64,000 bases of DNA from Nymphaea colorata (taxonomy: Eukaryota > Streptophyta > Magnoliopsida > Nymphaeales > Nymphaeaceae): assembly GCF_008831285.2 (NCBI RefSeq), contig NC_045144.1, positions 20,911,716 to 20,975,715 of the forward strand. Direction: 5' to 3'. The notes beneath the pieces were generated by a model. That model did no database searches and was not told the DNA's origin. It was given only the letters and a program-made list of their open reading frames with translations. Positions within the stretch are counted from its first letter, which is position 1, and each line of letters opens with the position of its first letter. Position numbers and translations under genes: made by a program. Below, one piece after another: positions 1-10,418 of this stretch.

Positions 1-625
1 ATCCCTCATAATCCTCTCTTCATTTGCATTCACCTACCCTCCTAGATCATGAATCATTTGTGACATATTTAATTAGAACTTTATGGCTTTGATCATAAGT
101 TCAACTGGTTCAAGCTGACCCTTCCTTCAATGAGCTAGAGGCACGTGGGTCGCTTTAAGCTTTCCCAAAAACTTGAGCATGGGGCATCCAAAAATGTTCA
201 CCCCCATTTCTGAGCGATCACAAGCTGGCATTCCTTCCTCCGCTGCAAACATAAGTATTTGAGGCCTAAGAATGTCTCTTTACATATATATATATATATA
301 TCCCAAGCTCTAACATGGAGGAGAGGTATTTCTAACACATAGCTTGTGGATGAATAAAATATATGAAGACAAGAAAACCTTTTCAGGAAGGTAATTAGGT
401 TTGGATGAGTCGGAGCCACCACGGAAGCTCTCCCTCATTTTCCCTCATTACACTATCACCGTTTGCAGGTCAGATGAGTAGCACCCACAAGAATCAAACT
501 AACAATGAGACTTTCACCACGAGCTATGGTATAGCCCTTGGAGCAACATGGTAATTAAGTTATTATTAAAGCTGCAAATATGAGAAAATTACAAAATTAA
601 AAATGGTGCCACCATTTTAATGTGA

Positions 626-735
<110 letters not shown>

Positions 736-1650
736 GTTGTTTGATAAGCTTCATATTGGCATAAACATAAAGTAATTAGAGATATGTATTTCTCTTGGGC
801 AATGCCCAATATCACAACTATTTAAGGAAGCTATATATCCCAACCTCAGATCCGCTTGATTTAGAAAGAGAGAGAGATAAATTCACGGTCTAAGCAGGAT
901 CCAAATTCTATCCACTTTGGAAAGTCTTAGCTTCTGGATTTAGATAGTTGAATACAAAGATGCTTATTTTCATATTGATATTATTAATTCATAGTAATTT
1001 CTTTGTTTACATATTGGTGCTCATTAAAAATTTAAAATTGTACGACTAAAGCCTCTTAACAAAACTATTGTTTGGATAACTTCAATGGATTTGAATTAGA
1101 ACTTGAGGATGGATTTACATATGGCTTCCTTTACAGCAGCAATGATTTATTGGCTTGAACAAGTCTACAATCAGATGGGCAGATGATGAGCAAAACAAGG
1201 TTCGAAAATTAAATCAGTTCGGATTTTCTATCTAACCAAGTGTACGTATTCTTCACGTAAATATAATCAAACAAAGCAATCTAGGTATTCAAGTGTATTC
1301 TTGCAGTGATCTCGATCGTTCGTATATAAGTGATTCGTCTCACTGAAAAGGAAGCCGGTAGTTATATGCATTGGTATGTGCACTTGTAAACGAGCTCATA
1401 TGCATGACAAGTACCCTTAAGAGTGAGCCATCGGCTTATAGGAGTTTGTCAATGAGACACATGTCATGCACAAGAGACTATGCACAGTATACGTGATAAA
1501 TATGAACCCGGTATACATAGCCACCTTTATATTGAATTTACTTGGACGAATAAATTAAATTAAGAAGCATGATAAATCATCAAGGTGAAGTGCCCGATTT
1601 AATAGGTACTATTTTTACTCAAAATTACCATTACCGGAATGTTAAATTAA

Positions 1651-1652
<2 letters not shown>

Positions 1653-1699
<47 letters not shown>
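1653..1699. repeat. (AT)n microsatellite
   Basis: Uninterrupted AT dinucleotide repeat of about 47 bases in the A1 upstream region. Confidence 0.95.
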
Positions 1700-2035
1700 T
1701 TCAAATAAATTAAATTAATTAACGTTAACCGTAGAGGGATATCGATCGTCTTAATATTCACTCAATCGACTGGTTAGAAACTTACAATACAAGTTTTAAA
1801 ACGTCCTGATGGTTAAGATATACATACCGTTAGATATGGCACTATGATCAGATACTTATCGGAGGCAACCGTCATAAACTACCGATCTGCTAAGGAGCCT
1901 GTATTTAGACTCAGATCTGAATTGGTGTCGGTGGATTCAAATTCTATTCAGTTCTTGTACCAATCACAAAATGGGTTCATCAAGAATGGAGATAAACTCG
2001 AACAATATGCCTCTAGACTTCTGCTCTGTGCCGCT

Positions 2036-2050
2036 TGCTATATATATGTA
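2036..2050 (+). promoter_or_regulatory. TATA-like element of gene A1
   Basis: A TATATATA core lies about 120 bases before the A1 start codon, next to the conserved string AAGCGGCACAGAGCAG on the opposite strand. The same arrangement precedes A2 (about 56315-56330) and A3 (about 60110-60126). Conservation in three copies and the distance support a core promoter. No transcript evidence is available. Confidence 0.4.
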
Positions 2051-2081
2051 TCTGTTCGTTCATTAATGGGTAAATAAGCAC

Positions 2082-2168
2082 CGCTTCTTTTCTAACCTCA
2101 TCTTGTTTACCGCTTCTTTTTCTAACCTCATCTTGAAGAAGAAGAAGAAGAAGAAGAAGAAGGAGAAG
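2082..2168 (+). repeat. Duplicated 5' leader unit and (GAA)n tract of A1
   Basis: A unit starting CCGCTTCTTT and ending CTCATCTTG occurs twice in a row (about 2082-2107 and 2111-2135), followed by a GAA repeat that abuts the start codon. A2 also has two units; A3 has one unit and a shorter GAA tract. Confidence 0.7.
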
Positions 2169-2169
2169 G

Positions 2170-2844
2170 ATGGCAGAAATGAGGAAAGTGGAGCTGACGC
2201 TGGTGGTGGAGCTGTATGACGAGCAGAGACGTGCAGAGCATGACGGAATAAGGATGTTTGTGCTCTTAGGGGCAGAGACTCATCGTACCACCATGTGCTA
2301 TTGCTGCTTTGACACGGTAGATTCCATTTGGGATCACATCGGACGGCGACTGTGCGCCGGCAGGCCGGCTGCAACTGCCGCACACATGCAGAGCCATGCG
2401 TCGGAACTGTGCGGCAGCATCCAAGAAGCGGTTCGCATCCGTGCACGGCATATTCCAGACGGTGAGCCCATCCAGCTCACCTTCATTCTGCAGCTCTCCC
2501 AGGTTTTGCCCGGCCAGGACGCCGGTGACGGTCTGGAAGCGTCCGAGCCCACAAGGACGGTTCCAGCATCGAAGTCGTCGGTGCATTCGTTGAAGAGAAA
2601 GAGAGCGGCCATGGATGGTAATGGCGATGATCCGCTAGCAAAGAAGGTCTGCGTCATCTGCCAGGACGAGTTCGGCAAGGAAGGGAGCTTGGCCGCCATG
2701 CCCTGCGACCACGAGTTCCATGAGAAATGCATCGTTGGTTGGCTCGAACGAGCCCACTCCTGTCCGCTCTGTAGGTTCCGGTTGCGACCGATTGATGTAC
2801 TCACCAATGTATTTAGGTTATACCCATGTTCATTGGGCTCATGA
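2170..2844 (+). CDS. RING-H2 E3 ubiquitin ligase, copy A1 (altered C-terminus)
   Basis: Predicted 224-residue single-exon protein. Residues 161-201 form a RING-H2 finger with spacing C-x2-C-x14-C-x-H-x2-H-x2-C-x10-C-x2-C, all eight zinc ligands present. RING-H2 domains recruit ubiquitin-loaded E2 enzymes, so an E3 ligase role is likely; the substrate is unknown. Residues 1-135 form a domain I do not recognise, followed by a basic linker (KRKRAA). There is no signal peptide or membrane segment. Compared with A2 and A3, one C of a CC pair just before the stop is missing (near 2784), so the frame reads through and ends in 16 different residues. The loss lies after the RING, so ubiquitin-ligase activity may survive. 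It may be a real mutation or a sequencing error. Apart from this, A1 differs from A2 by about two residues. Confidence 0.85.
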   Translation: MAEMRKVELTLVVELYDEQRRAEHDGIRMFVLLGAETHRTTMCYCCFDTVDSIWDHIGRRLCAGRPAATAAHMQSHASELCGSIQEAVRIRARHIPDGEPIQLTFILQLSQVLPGQDAGDGLEASEPTRTVPASKSSVHSLKRKRAAMDGNGDDPLAKKVCVICQDEFGKEGSLAAMPCDHEFHEKCIVGWLERAHSCPLCRFRLRPIDVLTNVFRLYPCSLGS

Positions 2845-4385
2845 CCTACGTTTTTTTCTGATACGAATCATTGATTCATCTGATGTATGAACATTTTAAA
2901 CCTTATTCTATGTGTAAGATGCAGGTTTTTCAAGTAATACAATTTTTGCCTGGAAATCTATTATAAATACTTGTTTGTTCATGGTGGATCTTGGATATTA
3001 ATTATATATAGAAGCTCAAAAATTAAAGAAAGACTCAGCTCTGGCCGGGATCCATGGATTTGAATCTGAAGATTCATTTACATTTGCTGCAAACACAGCA
3101 GTGGAAATTTAAACTCCCTCTCACCTGCAAATGGTTTCAACACGTCCATTTGATGCACAGATAATAAGATCTAACAAGGATTCAAAATGAGTCAGTTTAG
3201 ATTTTTCCAATCCTTCTAACAAATCGAAATGAATCCGCCTTTTATATGTTCAAGTGGATTCTAGCTTGCAGGGGTTGCGTTCATGTGTTTACCGGCAAAA
3301 AGGTCACGATTGTTGGCTTCACACAGACAAACTAAACGGTCATCCCGTGGATCTTAATTACCGAGTGTTTTGAAAAACCAGTTCTGCCATTGATAACTTT
3401 CTCATGGTTAATCTTGAATTTAACTTAATGTAAATCGAAGTGATCACTACTAGATTTTTGTTTTATGGTAATTAAAAATATGATTTCATGGTGATATATA
3501 TATTTTTTGTATACCTTTGATCTTGTGGATGGCATAAAAACGAAGCCATTACTGATACAGATCCTTGCCGCAGTATGTGTGGTACGCAGAGCGTTTGAGA
3601 TTATAGCAAAAACAGTTCTGTGAGGAAGTTGAAGATATCTAAGTAAACATTAAGTCAATATGATTAAAAAAACTATAACTTATGAACAGTATTACAAAAT
3701 AATAACTGATAAGCAACATACATGAGTACTAGATTCATTTATTTTTAACAAAAAGACTTAGTTCATTTCTTAATGATGTTGTTTAATAGTTAAAATTGAT
3801 GCTAAATTAAACAGTCTAGATTTAGACAATTCCTAGCCGACTCAACGCATTAAGCTGACGATTTGGATCGGCTTGGCCCCGGCTCAGCCTGATCTGTAGC
3901 CATACGAGAACATAAGAAGAAGAAGAACATGATGATGAGATGGAGAACCCAATTGCACGCATTCAGTCAATGTCATTAGCTAAAATTTATGTGGGTCAAG
4001 CTCAATTCAATAAAATGTATTCCATGTAAATTCTTCAAATGTCATTTTCCGTTTAATTAGTAGTGAGCGTACTAAGATGATATATATCCTACAGTTAGAA
4101 CATACATTCATGTGTTCCAATTCCATATATAAAATTTGTGAAAACAAATGAGAAAACTTCAAAATTAAAAATGGTGCGGCCAGTAGATAAGTTTTAAAAA
4201 AAATTGGACAATTAGGACGGCTGAGGCAAATTCAATCTGATAACTAAGGACACCAATCTCAGATTTAGATCTGCTTACGATTTAGAGAGATACATATATA
4301 TTCACCTACAAGTCTAAGCTGCATCCGAATCCTATCCACGTAAACGGTTGTTGCCATCTGGATTTAGATATATATCTCTATATAT
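2845..4385. other. A-B intergenic region, arm 1
   Basis: No gene seen. The sequence is shared with arm 2 (about 53990-55568) and its first half also with the third copy (58715-59408). It contains only short unconserved open frames. Confidence 0.6.
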
Positions 4386-4547
4386 TTCCAGCTTCTACAC
4401 ATATATCTATTAAAAAATATTGAATTAATCAAGAATGGAGATAAAGCAAGCGGCATGAGTTTCCAGTTCCAGATTCTACACATATATCTATTAAAAAATA
4501 TTGAATTAACCGAGAATGGAGATAAATCAAGCGGCATGAGTTTCCAG
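4386..4547 (+). repeat. 81 bp tandem repeat upstream of B1
   Basis: Two adjacent units of about 81 bases (4386-4466 and 4467-4547) each begin TTCCAG and end with GCGGCATGAGTTTCCAG. The same pair precedes B2 (about 53840-54000, inverted) and B3 (about 61257-61420). It lies about 115 bases before the B start codon. Confidence 0.85.
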
Positions 4548-5049
4548 ATCTTCGTGCTTGTTGCTTTACATATCTCTTCATAGATCAATTGCTTAAGCAC
4601 CGCAGCTCGAGTACTTCCAATCTGCAGAAGATCGGAGAGGGAGAGCGAGCGAGAGAGAGAAATGTTGAGGACGACAGTTAGCTCGTTAACTCGCAGTTCT
4701 ACGGTGGCGGCGCCGGAACCAAGAACTGGACATCACGCGACGGCTTCAGGAATGGTGCATCTGCATTTCCAGACAACGATCTGTTCAGAAACCGGAGGAG
4801 CTGAAGGTGGTGGTGAAGAAGGAGGTTCAACGGAGACTCCGGCGGTTCATGTTCTCCGCTCGTTCACGAGCTCCGTCATCGTGACCCGCAGCAGCTTGCG
4901 GACACGAGAGGAGGTCATGGAGCACGTCCGGCGACACTTCTCCGATCACGAGTGCGGGTTGCTTCTCGGTTGGGCCGACCATGTTGCAGGAGAGATGTGC
5001 GACTTGATCCTGCAGCCGGGAAATGGCCGGGCTGCGTTGAGTCCCGGCG

Positions 5050-5054
5050 AGGTT
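5050..5054. repeat. Target-site duplication AGGTT, left copy
   Basis: AGGTT precedes the TG of the left LTR and is repeated at 9607-9611 after the CA of the right LTR. Uninterrupted B2 and B3 have the motif once. Confidence 0.97.
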
Positions 5055-5436
5055 TGTTGAGAAGTATGCAATGAGAAAAAACAGAGATTGCAAGTGAAGG
5101 AAAAACTGTAAGACAGTAATTACGTGGTTCGGCTTGAAGCCTACATCCACGAGAGAAAGGGAACTCTTCTTCATTGTGTTTTTTTTCACACCTTTACAGC
5201 AGGGGTACACCCCATTATATAGGTTTCACTTATAAGATTGAGATAGGAACAGATTTTTAGGGATTAACAAGAATCTTCAGTTGCTGCCGTTAGAGATGCT
5301 CCTTGATCACGACAATCTTGGTGTGGATGATTTGATGAGGAACACACACCAGATCAGCGTCCAATCTTCTCCCAAAAGTGGTAGATCTTCTAATATCTCT
5401 TTACGAGATTTTCGTCCCATCTCTTTGTAACTAACA
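5055..5436 (-). repeat. Copia1 3' LTR
   Basis: On the plus strand it begins TGTTGAGAAG and ends CTAACA; it is the downstream LTR in the sense of the element. It is identical to the partner at 9226-9606 except for one extra T in a poly-T run. Confidence 0.97.
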
Positions 5437-5450
5437 GTCTCCCCCTCAAG
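5437..5450 (-). other. Copia1 polypurine tract
   Basis: In sense orientation the bases next to the 3' LTR read CTTGAGGGGGAGAC, a standard plus-strand primer site of copia elements. The pol frame ends at 5446, within it. Confidence 0.85.
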
Positions 5451-8166
5451 TTGGCGTGCAGATATCGATCTGCCCCAACTTGTGTATAATGAATGTATGA
5501 CGATCTCTTCCAAGAGATTTTGTAAGAATGTCAGCAAGTTGAAGTTCACTTCTGACGTGTGGTGTTATAATGGTTCCATCCTGTATTTTTTCTCTGATGA
5601 AATGGCAATCGACTTCGATGTGCTTAGTACGTTCGTGAAAAACTGGATTTGCTCCAATATAGATAGCAGCCATGTTGTCACACATTAACCTCATGGGCTC
5701 CTCTACTTCAATCTTCATATCTTTCAATAATGCTTTTATCCATACTAATTCACACGTACATGACGCCATAGCTCTGTATTCTGCCTCTGCACTTGATCGG
5801 GCCACAACCGATTGTTTTTTACTTTTCCAAGTCACCAAGTTTCCTCCGACAAAAGTACAGTATCCTGTTGTAGATTTTCGATTGTTTGGATCCCCCGCCC
5901 AATCAGCATCACAGTAACCAATGACATCCATTTTCTGATCTCGTTTCATCACGATCCCTTGTCCAGGAGTTCTTTTTAAGTATCTCAAGATTCTGTGAGC
6001 AGCTTCAACGTGTCTTGACTTTGGGTTGTGCATAAATTGACTTACCAGGCTGACAGCATAAGTGATGTCTGGTCGAGTGACGGTCAGGTATATGAGCTTC
6101 CCAACCAATTTCTGAAAACTTTGAACATTTTCAATTCCTTCTCCTTCATCTTTCTTCAATTTGCAATTTATCTCAAGAGGTGTGTCTGCAGCCTTTGCTC
6201 CCAGGCATCCAGTTTCCTTTAAGAGGTCTAGAGTATATTTTCTTTGGCATATAAAGATTCCATTTTCTGAGTGCGCCACCTCTATACCCAAGAAGTACCG
6301 TAGGGTTCCAAGGTCTTTTATTTCAAATTGCTGATTGAGATAAGTTTTGACGTGTACCATGAACTCTTTATCATCACCTGTCAATATGATGTCATCTACA
6401 TAAACAAGTAGAATAGTTATTTTTGAGGATCGAATAGCAACAAACATTGTATAATCAGCGCTGCTACGCTTAAATCCAATCTTAGTTAGTGCTTCACTTA
6501 GGCGTGAAAACCACGCTCGAGGGGACTGCTTAAGGCCGTAAAGAGCCTTTTTTAGTTTGCACACATACCCTTTCTTATGTTGTATGCCTTGAGGAACTTC
6601 CATGTAAACTTCTTCATTGAGTTCTCCATGAAGAAAAGCATTCTTGACATCAAGTTGTGCTAGTTTCCACCGTTTGATTGAAGCAACTGAAAGAAGAGTT
6701 CTTACTGTATTCATCTTAGCGACTGGAGCAAAGGTTTCATTGAAGTCTACTCCCTCAGTTTGAGTGAAACCTTTTGCAACGAGGCGAGCTTTGTACCGTT
6801 CGATAGTTCCATCACTGTGATATTTGATCTTGTATATCCACTTACATCCGACGACTTTCTTCCCTTCAGGCAGTGGCACTATCTCCCAGGTTTGATTTTT
6901 GTTCAACGCGGACAACTCTTCTTGCATAGCTCTCTGCCAGCTTATGTTTATATTAGCTTCCTCATAGTTTTTTGGCTCATGATGAGAGTAGGTATTGAGA
7001 ACATAGGACTTGTATGGCTTTGATAAGGTATTGAAATTGATGTAGTTTTCTATGGAGTGGTTGTGTTGAGTCGATAAATAGGTATAAAAGTCATTCAGTT
7101 TTGATGGTGGTCTAGAGGGACGGGTTGATCTTCTAAGGGTTGGTTCAATGCTTTGATTTTGGTCAGACAACAGTGGCTGCAAATCTTGGTTTAGGTTACT
7201 CTCTTGGTTTTGGTTTTCTAAGATGGTAGGTTCACTAGGTTGCTGGTTTTGGTTTTTGGTATGAGTTTGAAAAACATCAACAAGAGGAAGAGAGAGAGGA
7301 GCTAGAGCAAGAGGAGCAGTAACAGAGCTAGTGCCTTGATCTTGAGTCTCCCCCTGACTTGGTGCCTCATAATAGGATTCATTCTCAAAGAATTTCACAT
7401 CCCGAGTTACAAAAAACTTTCTTGATTTTGGGTCAAAGCATTTGTAGCCACTTTTCTTGCTTGAGTACCCAAGGAAGATGCATTTCAAAGCTCGCTTTTC
7501 AAGTTTGTTTCGAAATCTCTCTTGTATATGCACAAAACATTTACACCCAAAAATTCTTAAATGTCTAATAGAGATTGTTTTGTGCATTAGAACTTCAAGA
7601 GGAACTTGATTTTCAATACTAGAACTGGGAATTCTATTAGCAAGATAGCAGGCAGTACCAACTGCTTCTGCCCAAAAAACTTGAGGTACGTTCATATGCA
7701 TCATAAGGGCACGGGCAATATTAAGAAGCTGTCTGTTCTTTCTTTCTGACACCCCATTTTGTTGGGGAGTCCCTGAACATGTAAGTTGAGGTTGTATCCC
7801 TTTTTTGTTCAGGAATTCCTCAAACTGTTGGTTCACATATTCCCCCCCATTATCAGATCGAAGCTTCTTAATTTTTGCACCATACTGAGTGTATACCAAA
7901 TTGTAATAATCTTGAAAAACCTTAACAACTTCACTTTTATTTCTAAGAAAAAATATCCATGACATGCGAGATTTATCTTCGATAAAAGACACATAATACC
8001 TGTATCCCGTATTGGATTCCACAGGAGCTGGTCCCCACACGTCTGAATGTACCAAATCAAAAAAAATCCGTAGATCGATCAGTGGATGTTTGAAACGGCA
8101 GCCTAGTTGACTTCGAATATTCGCAAGCATCACAAGAGTGTTCATTAATGGTGACATTAGGAACAC
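5446..8166 (-). CDS. Copia1 integrase, reverse transcriptase and RNase H
   Basis: A 906-residue open frame. In order it shows the integrase core (DNGGEYVN near residue 105, then a region rich in QQNGVSERKNR), a proline-rich linker, the reverse transcriptase (KNAFLHGELNEEVYMEVPQG, then the catalytic YVDD), and RNase H with SSAEAEYRAMA near the end. This order, integrase before RT, defines Ty1/copia. The first 30 or so residues are out of frame with the true protein: the frame meets the gag-protease frame at the A8 run 8059-8066. The domains otherwise look intact, so enzymes could be functional if the frameshift is a sequence error. Confidence 0.95.
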   Translation of the reverse strand: MFLMSPLMNTLVMLANIRSQLGCRFKHPLIDLRIFFDLVHSDVWGPAPVESNTGYRYYVSFIEDKSRMSWIFFLRNKSEVVKVFQDYYNLVYTQYGAKIKKLRSDNGGEYVNQQFEEFLNKKGIQPQLTCSGTPQQNGVSERKNRQLLNIARALMMHMNVPQVFWAEAVGTACYLANRIPSSSIENQVPLEVLMHKTISIRHLRIFGCKCFVHIQERFRNKLEKRALKCIFLGYSSKKSGYKCFDPKSRKFFVTRDVKFFENESYYEAPSQGETQDQGTSSVTAPLALAPLSLPLVDVFQTHTKNQNQQPSEPTILENQNQESNLNQDLQPLLSDQNQSIEPTLRRSTRPSRPPSKLNDFYTYLSTQHNHSIENYINFNTLSKPYKSYVLNTYSHHEPKNYEEANINISWQRAMQEELSALNKNQTWEIVPLPEGKKVVGCKWIYKIKYHSDGTIERYKARLVAKGFTQTEGVDFNETFAPVAKMNTVRTLLSVASIKRWKLAQLDVKNAFLHGELNEEVYMEVPQGIQHKKGYVCKLKKALYGLKQSPRAWFSRLSEALTKIGFKRSSADYTMFVAIRSSKITILLVYVDDIILTGDDKEFMVHVKTYLNQQFEIKDLGTLRYFLGIEVAHSENGIFICQRKYTLDLLKETGCLGAKAADTPLEINCKLKKDEGEGIENVQSFQKLVGKLIYLTVTRPDITYAVSLVSQFMHNPKSRHVEAAHRILRYLKRTPGQGIVMKRDQKMDVIGYCDADWAGDPNNRKSTTGYCTFVGGNLVTWKSKKQSVVARSSAEAEYRAMASCTCELVWIKALLKDMKIEVEEPMRLMCDNMAAIYIGANPVFHERTKHIEVDCHFIREKIQDGTIITPHVRSELQLADILTKSLGRDRHTFIIHKLGQIDICTPT

Positions 8167-9058
8167 GTATTTTCAAGCTTCTGTCTGAAATATGCCCAAG
8201 TCTTGCATGCCACATCTGGTATTCTTGCCTCTTCTTTTCATTATTGGTGTGTACTAAGAAGCTTGACTCTGGAGTCTCCACCATATAAAGCCCATTTTGT
8301 TCCCGTCCTCTACCAATCTCCCTCTTCGTTTCCAGATCCTGAAATATCACATTCTTGGGAGAGAAAACAGCCATACAATTGTAAATCTTTGTCAACTTGC
8401 TAACTGACATCAAACTAGTGGAGAGATGTGGTACATAAAGAACTGAAGATGATTTATTTTCAAAAAAGGAAAATTTTCCAGTTCCATCAACTGCAATATG
8501 TGATCCGTCAGCTGAGAAGACGGATTTTTTGTTCATATGATCAATAGTGGTCAGCCTTGTCAGATCATTTGTCATATGATCGGTGGCACCAGTATCAACA
8601 ACCCATATAGATTTACTAGAATGTGTGAGGAGGGCAAGGTTGTTACCTTCAATAGAGTTGCTGACCGGTTGAGAAGAGACGAGGTTCGTTTTTGAGAATT
8701 TTTGGAAAAATTTCTCTAAGTCCTCTTTTGTAACAAAATGAGCAAGATCAACTTGAGGAGTGGTTGTTGCCTTGTCTCTTGCAGGTTTGCCGACGAGTTC
8801 CCAGCATCTTTCTCGAAGATGACCCGTTTTTTTGCAATAAGAACATTTTAGTTTGCTGCGGTTTCGTTGAAAATTTCTGCCACCACTTTGATTTTTTGAA
8901 TCGCCTTTCCATGTCTCGCCTTTCCATGTCTTGGATTCAGATCGAGCTAGACATGCCATCTTCTCTGGATTTTCTTCATATATGTCTGTGGGATTCATAA
9001 CTTTTCTTCTGGTGTCTTCTCTTTGTATTGCTTGGCAAACTTGATTATAGCTTGGCAA
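8057..9058 (-). CDS. Copia1 partial gag with protease and pre-integrase
   Basis: A 333-residue open frame. It has a CCHC zinc knuckle at about residues 72-85 (C-x2-C-x4-H-x4-C), an aspartic protease signature VVDTGATDHM near residue 155, and the GAG-pre-integrase segment WHARLGH near the end. The N-terminal gag domain (UBN2 type, about 200 residues) that normally precedes the knuckle is absent: only 167 bases separate this frame from the primer site. The frame ends at a TGA created at a run of eight T, after which integrase continues in another frame. Confidence 0.92.
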   Translation of the reverse strand: MPSYNQVCQAIQREDTRRKVMNPTDIYEENPEKMACLARSESKTWKGETWKGDSKNQSGGRNFQRNRSKLKCSYCKKTGHLRERCWELVGKPARDKATTTPQVDLAHFVTKEDLEKFFQKFSKTNLVSSQPVSNSIEGNNLALLTHSSKSIWVVDTGATDHMTNDLTRLTTIDHMNKKSVFSADGSHIAVDGTGKFSFFENKSSSVLYVPHLSTSLMSVSKLTKIYNCMAVFSPKNVIFQDLETKREIGRGREQNGLYMVETPESSFLVHTNNEKKRQEYQMWHARLGHISDRSLKIRVPNVTINEHSCDACEYSKSTRLPFQTSTDRSTDFF

Positions 9059-9207
9059 GGGAGAAGATGGCAGCGAGGAAGGGTGAGATGGGCTAAATCG
9101 ACATCTCTTACGATGATCTTTTAGGCGTTGCAGAGCAGACTTGATTGGATCGCCCCATTGCTGAAAAAAACTTAGAATTCCTTTTGCAGCGGCTCCTCAC
9201 GAATCAT

Positions 9208-9225
9208 CTCCAAGCTCTGATACCA
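9208..9225 (-). other. Copia1 primer-binding site
   Basis: Directly after the sense 5' LTR the sequence reads TGGTATCAGAGCTTGGAG, complementary to the 3' end of initiator methionine tRNA, the usual primer of plant copia elements. Confidence 0.95.
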
Positions 9226-9606
9226 TGTTGAGAAGTATGCAATGAGAAAAAACAGAGATTGCAAGTGAAGGAAAAACTGTAAGACAGTAATTACGTGGTT
9301 CGGCTTGAAGCCTACATCCACGAGAGAAAGGGAACTCTTCTTCATTGTGTTTTTTTCACACCTTTACAGCAGGGGTACACCCCATTATATAGGTTTCACT
9401 TATAAGATTGAGATAGGAACAGATTTTTAGGGATTAACAAGAATCTTCAGTTGCTGCCGTTAGAGATGCTCCTTGATCACGACAATCTTGGTGTGGATGA
9501 TTTGATGAGGAACACACACCAGATCAGCGTCCAATCTTCTCCCAAAAGTGGTAGATCTTCTAATATCTCTTTACGAGATTTTCGTCCCATCTCTTTGTAA
9601 CTAACA
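9226..9606 (-). repeat. Copia1 5' LTR
   Basis: The promoter-side LTR in the sense of the element, 381 bp. It would start transcription antisense to B1. No substitution relative to its partner. Confidence 0.97.
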
Positions 9607-9611
9607 AGGTT
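9607..9611. repeat. Target-site duplication AGGTT, right copy
   Basis: Second copy of AGGTT; the B1 reading frame resumes at 9612. Confidence 0.97.
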
Positions 9612-10418
9612 CAGATGGTATCGTTGACCACCACCGTTACTTATCACTCAGAGGAACTCCGGGAAGATGTTGACGGCGATTTGGAGGATCCGACCGAAGA
9701 TATGACCGAAGCTCAGGAGGAGATGGATCTTGCAGACGATTTGGAGGAGTTGGCCGACGGCGATGCTCTGTTTGCTTACGAGGCGGTGGCGGCCCCAGCG
9801 TCGAAGGCGTCCGTAGATGCCTTGGAGAGGAAGAAGGCGGAGGAGAATTGCCAGAATACGTGCGTGGTTTGCCAGGATGAAGTTGGTAGAGGAGACTGCC
9901 TGGTTAGGATGCCTTGCTCCCATGAATTTCATGAAGGCTGCATCCTGGCATGGCTTCGAGGCGCCCATTCTTGCCCAGTCTGTCGCCATGAGTTGCCGAC
10001 TGAAGATTATTGACAGATTTCATGCATTTTTACTACTTCTTTTCTTCTTCTTTCATGTTTGTTGATTAAAGATGTAAATCGACATTTTATCAGATATATA
10101 ATATTTCATATGTTGATGAACAATTTCTCATCCTTGGTCTATATTGACAATGCAAATATACACCAACATTTTATTTTAGTTCAAATTTGCCTGAACTCCA
10201 TCTATATATTTTTCTCTTAATCTTTTAGTATTTGGGCACACGATCCTCTCTCTCTCTCTCTCTCTCTCTAGTGTTCGCATCATCCACATTGTGTTGGTGA
10301 CTTCATTCTCTCTAGTGTTCGCACCTTGTATCTTTGTTCTCGCTGGGAAATTGGAGAACTAAAGCATTCATATATAGCCAGGAAAACGAATAACAGAGCC
10401 AATTTTATATTGATCCCA

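Larger units (their letters stand above)
5055..9606 (-). mobile_element. Ty1/copia LTR retrotransposon Copia1
   Basis: A 4552 bp element in minus orientation inserted in B1. It has two LTRs (382 and 381 bp), a primer-binding site for initiator Met tRNA, a purine tract, and gag-protease-integrase-RT-RNase H in copia order. The LTRs show no substitutions by eye; the one difference is 8 versus 7 T in a homopolymer. A 5 bp target duplication flanks it. Two defects are visible: the N-terminal part of gag is missing, and one reading frame break lies at a run of eight A (8059-8066). The inverted arm lacks the element, so it inserted after the arms diverged. Confidence 0.97.
4662..10013 (+). pseudogene. 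RING-H2 E3 ligase copy B1, split by a copia element
   Basis: The gene is in two pieces, 4662-5054 and 9612-10013. The first encodes 131 residues and the second 133. Without the element and one copy of the 5-base target duplication the frame is continuous at 264 codons, the same length as intact B3. The RING-H2 finger is in the second piece with all eight ligands, preceded by a very acidic stretch. With the element present, the first piece runs two codons into the LTR and stops, giving a protein without RING. The second piece could start only at an internal Met (9615) and would lack the N-terminal half. A purine-rich GA leader precedes the start codon, as in B2 and B3. No frameshift or stop is seen inside either piece, so inactivation was recent. 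Confidence 0.9.

Noticed and set aside
2063-2807. Long minus-strand open frames opposite gene A1 (and the same opposite A2, A3, B and C2)
   Set aside because: They are shadows of GC-rich coding DNA; they lack domains and the plus frame carries the RING ligands.
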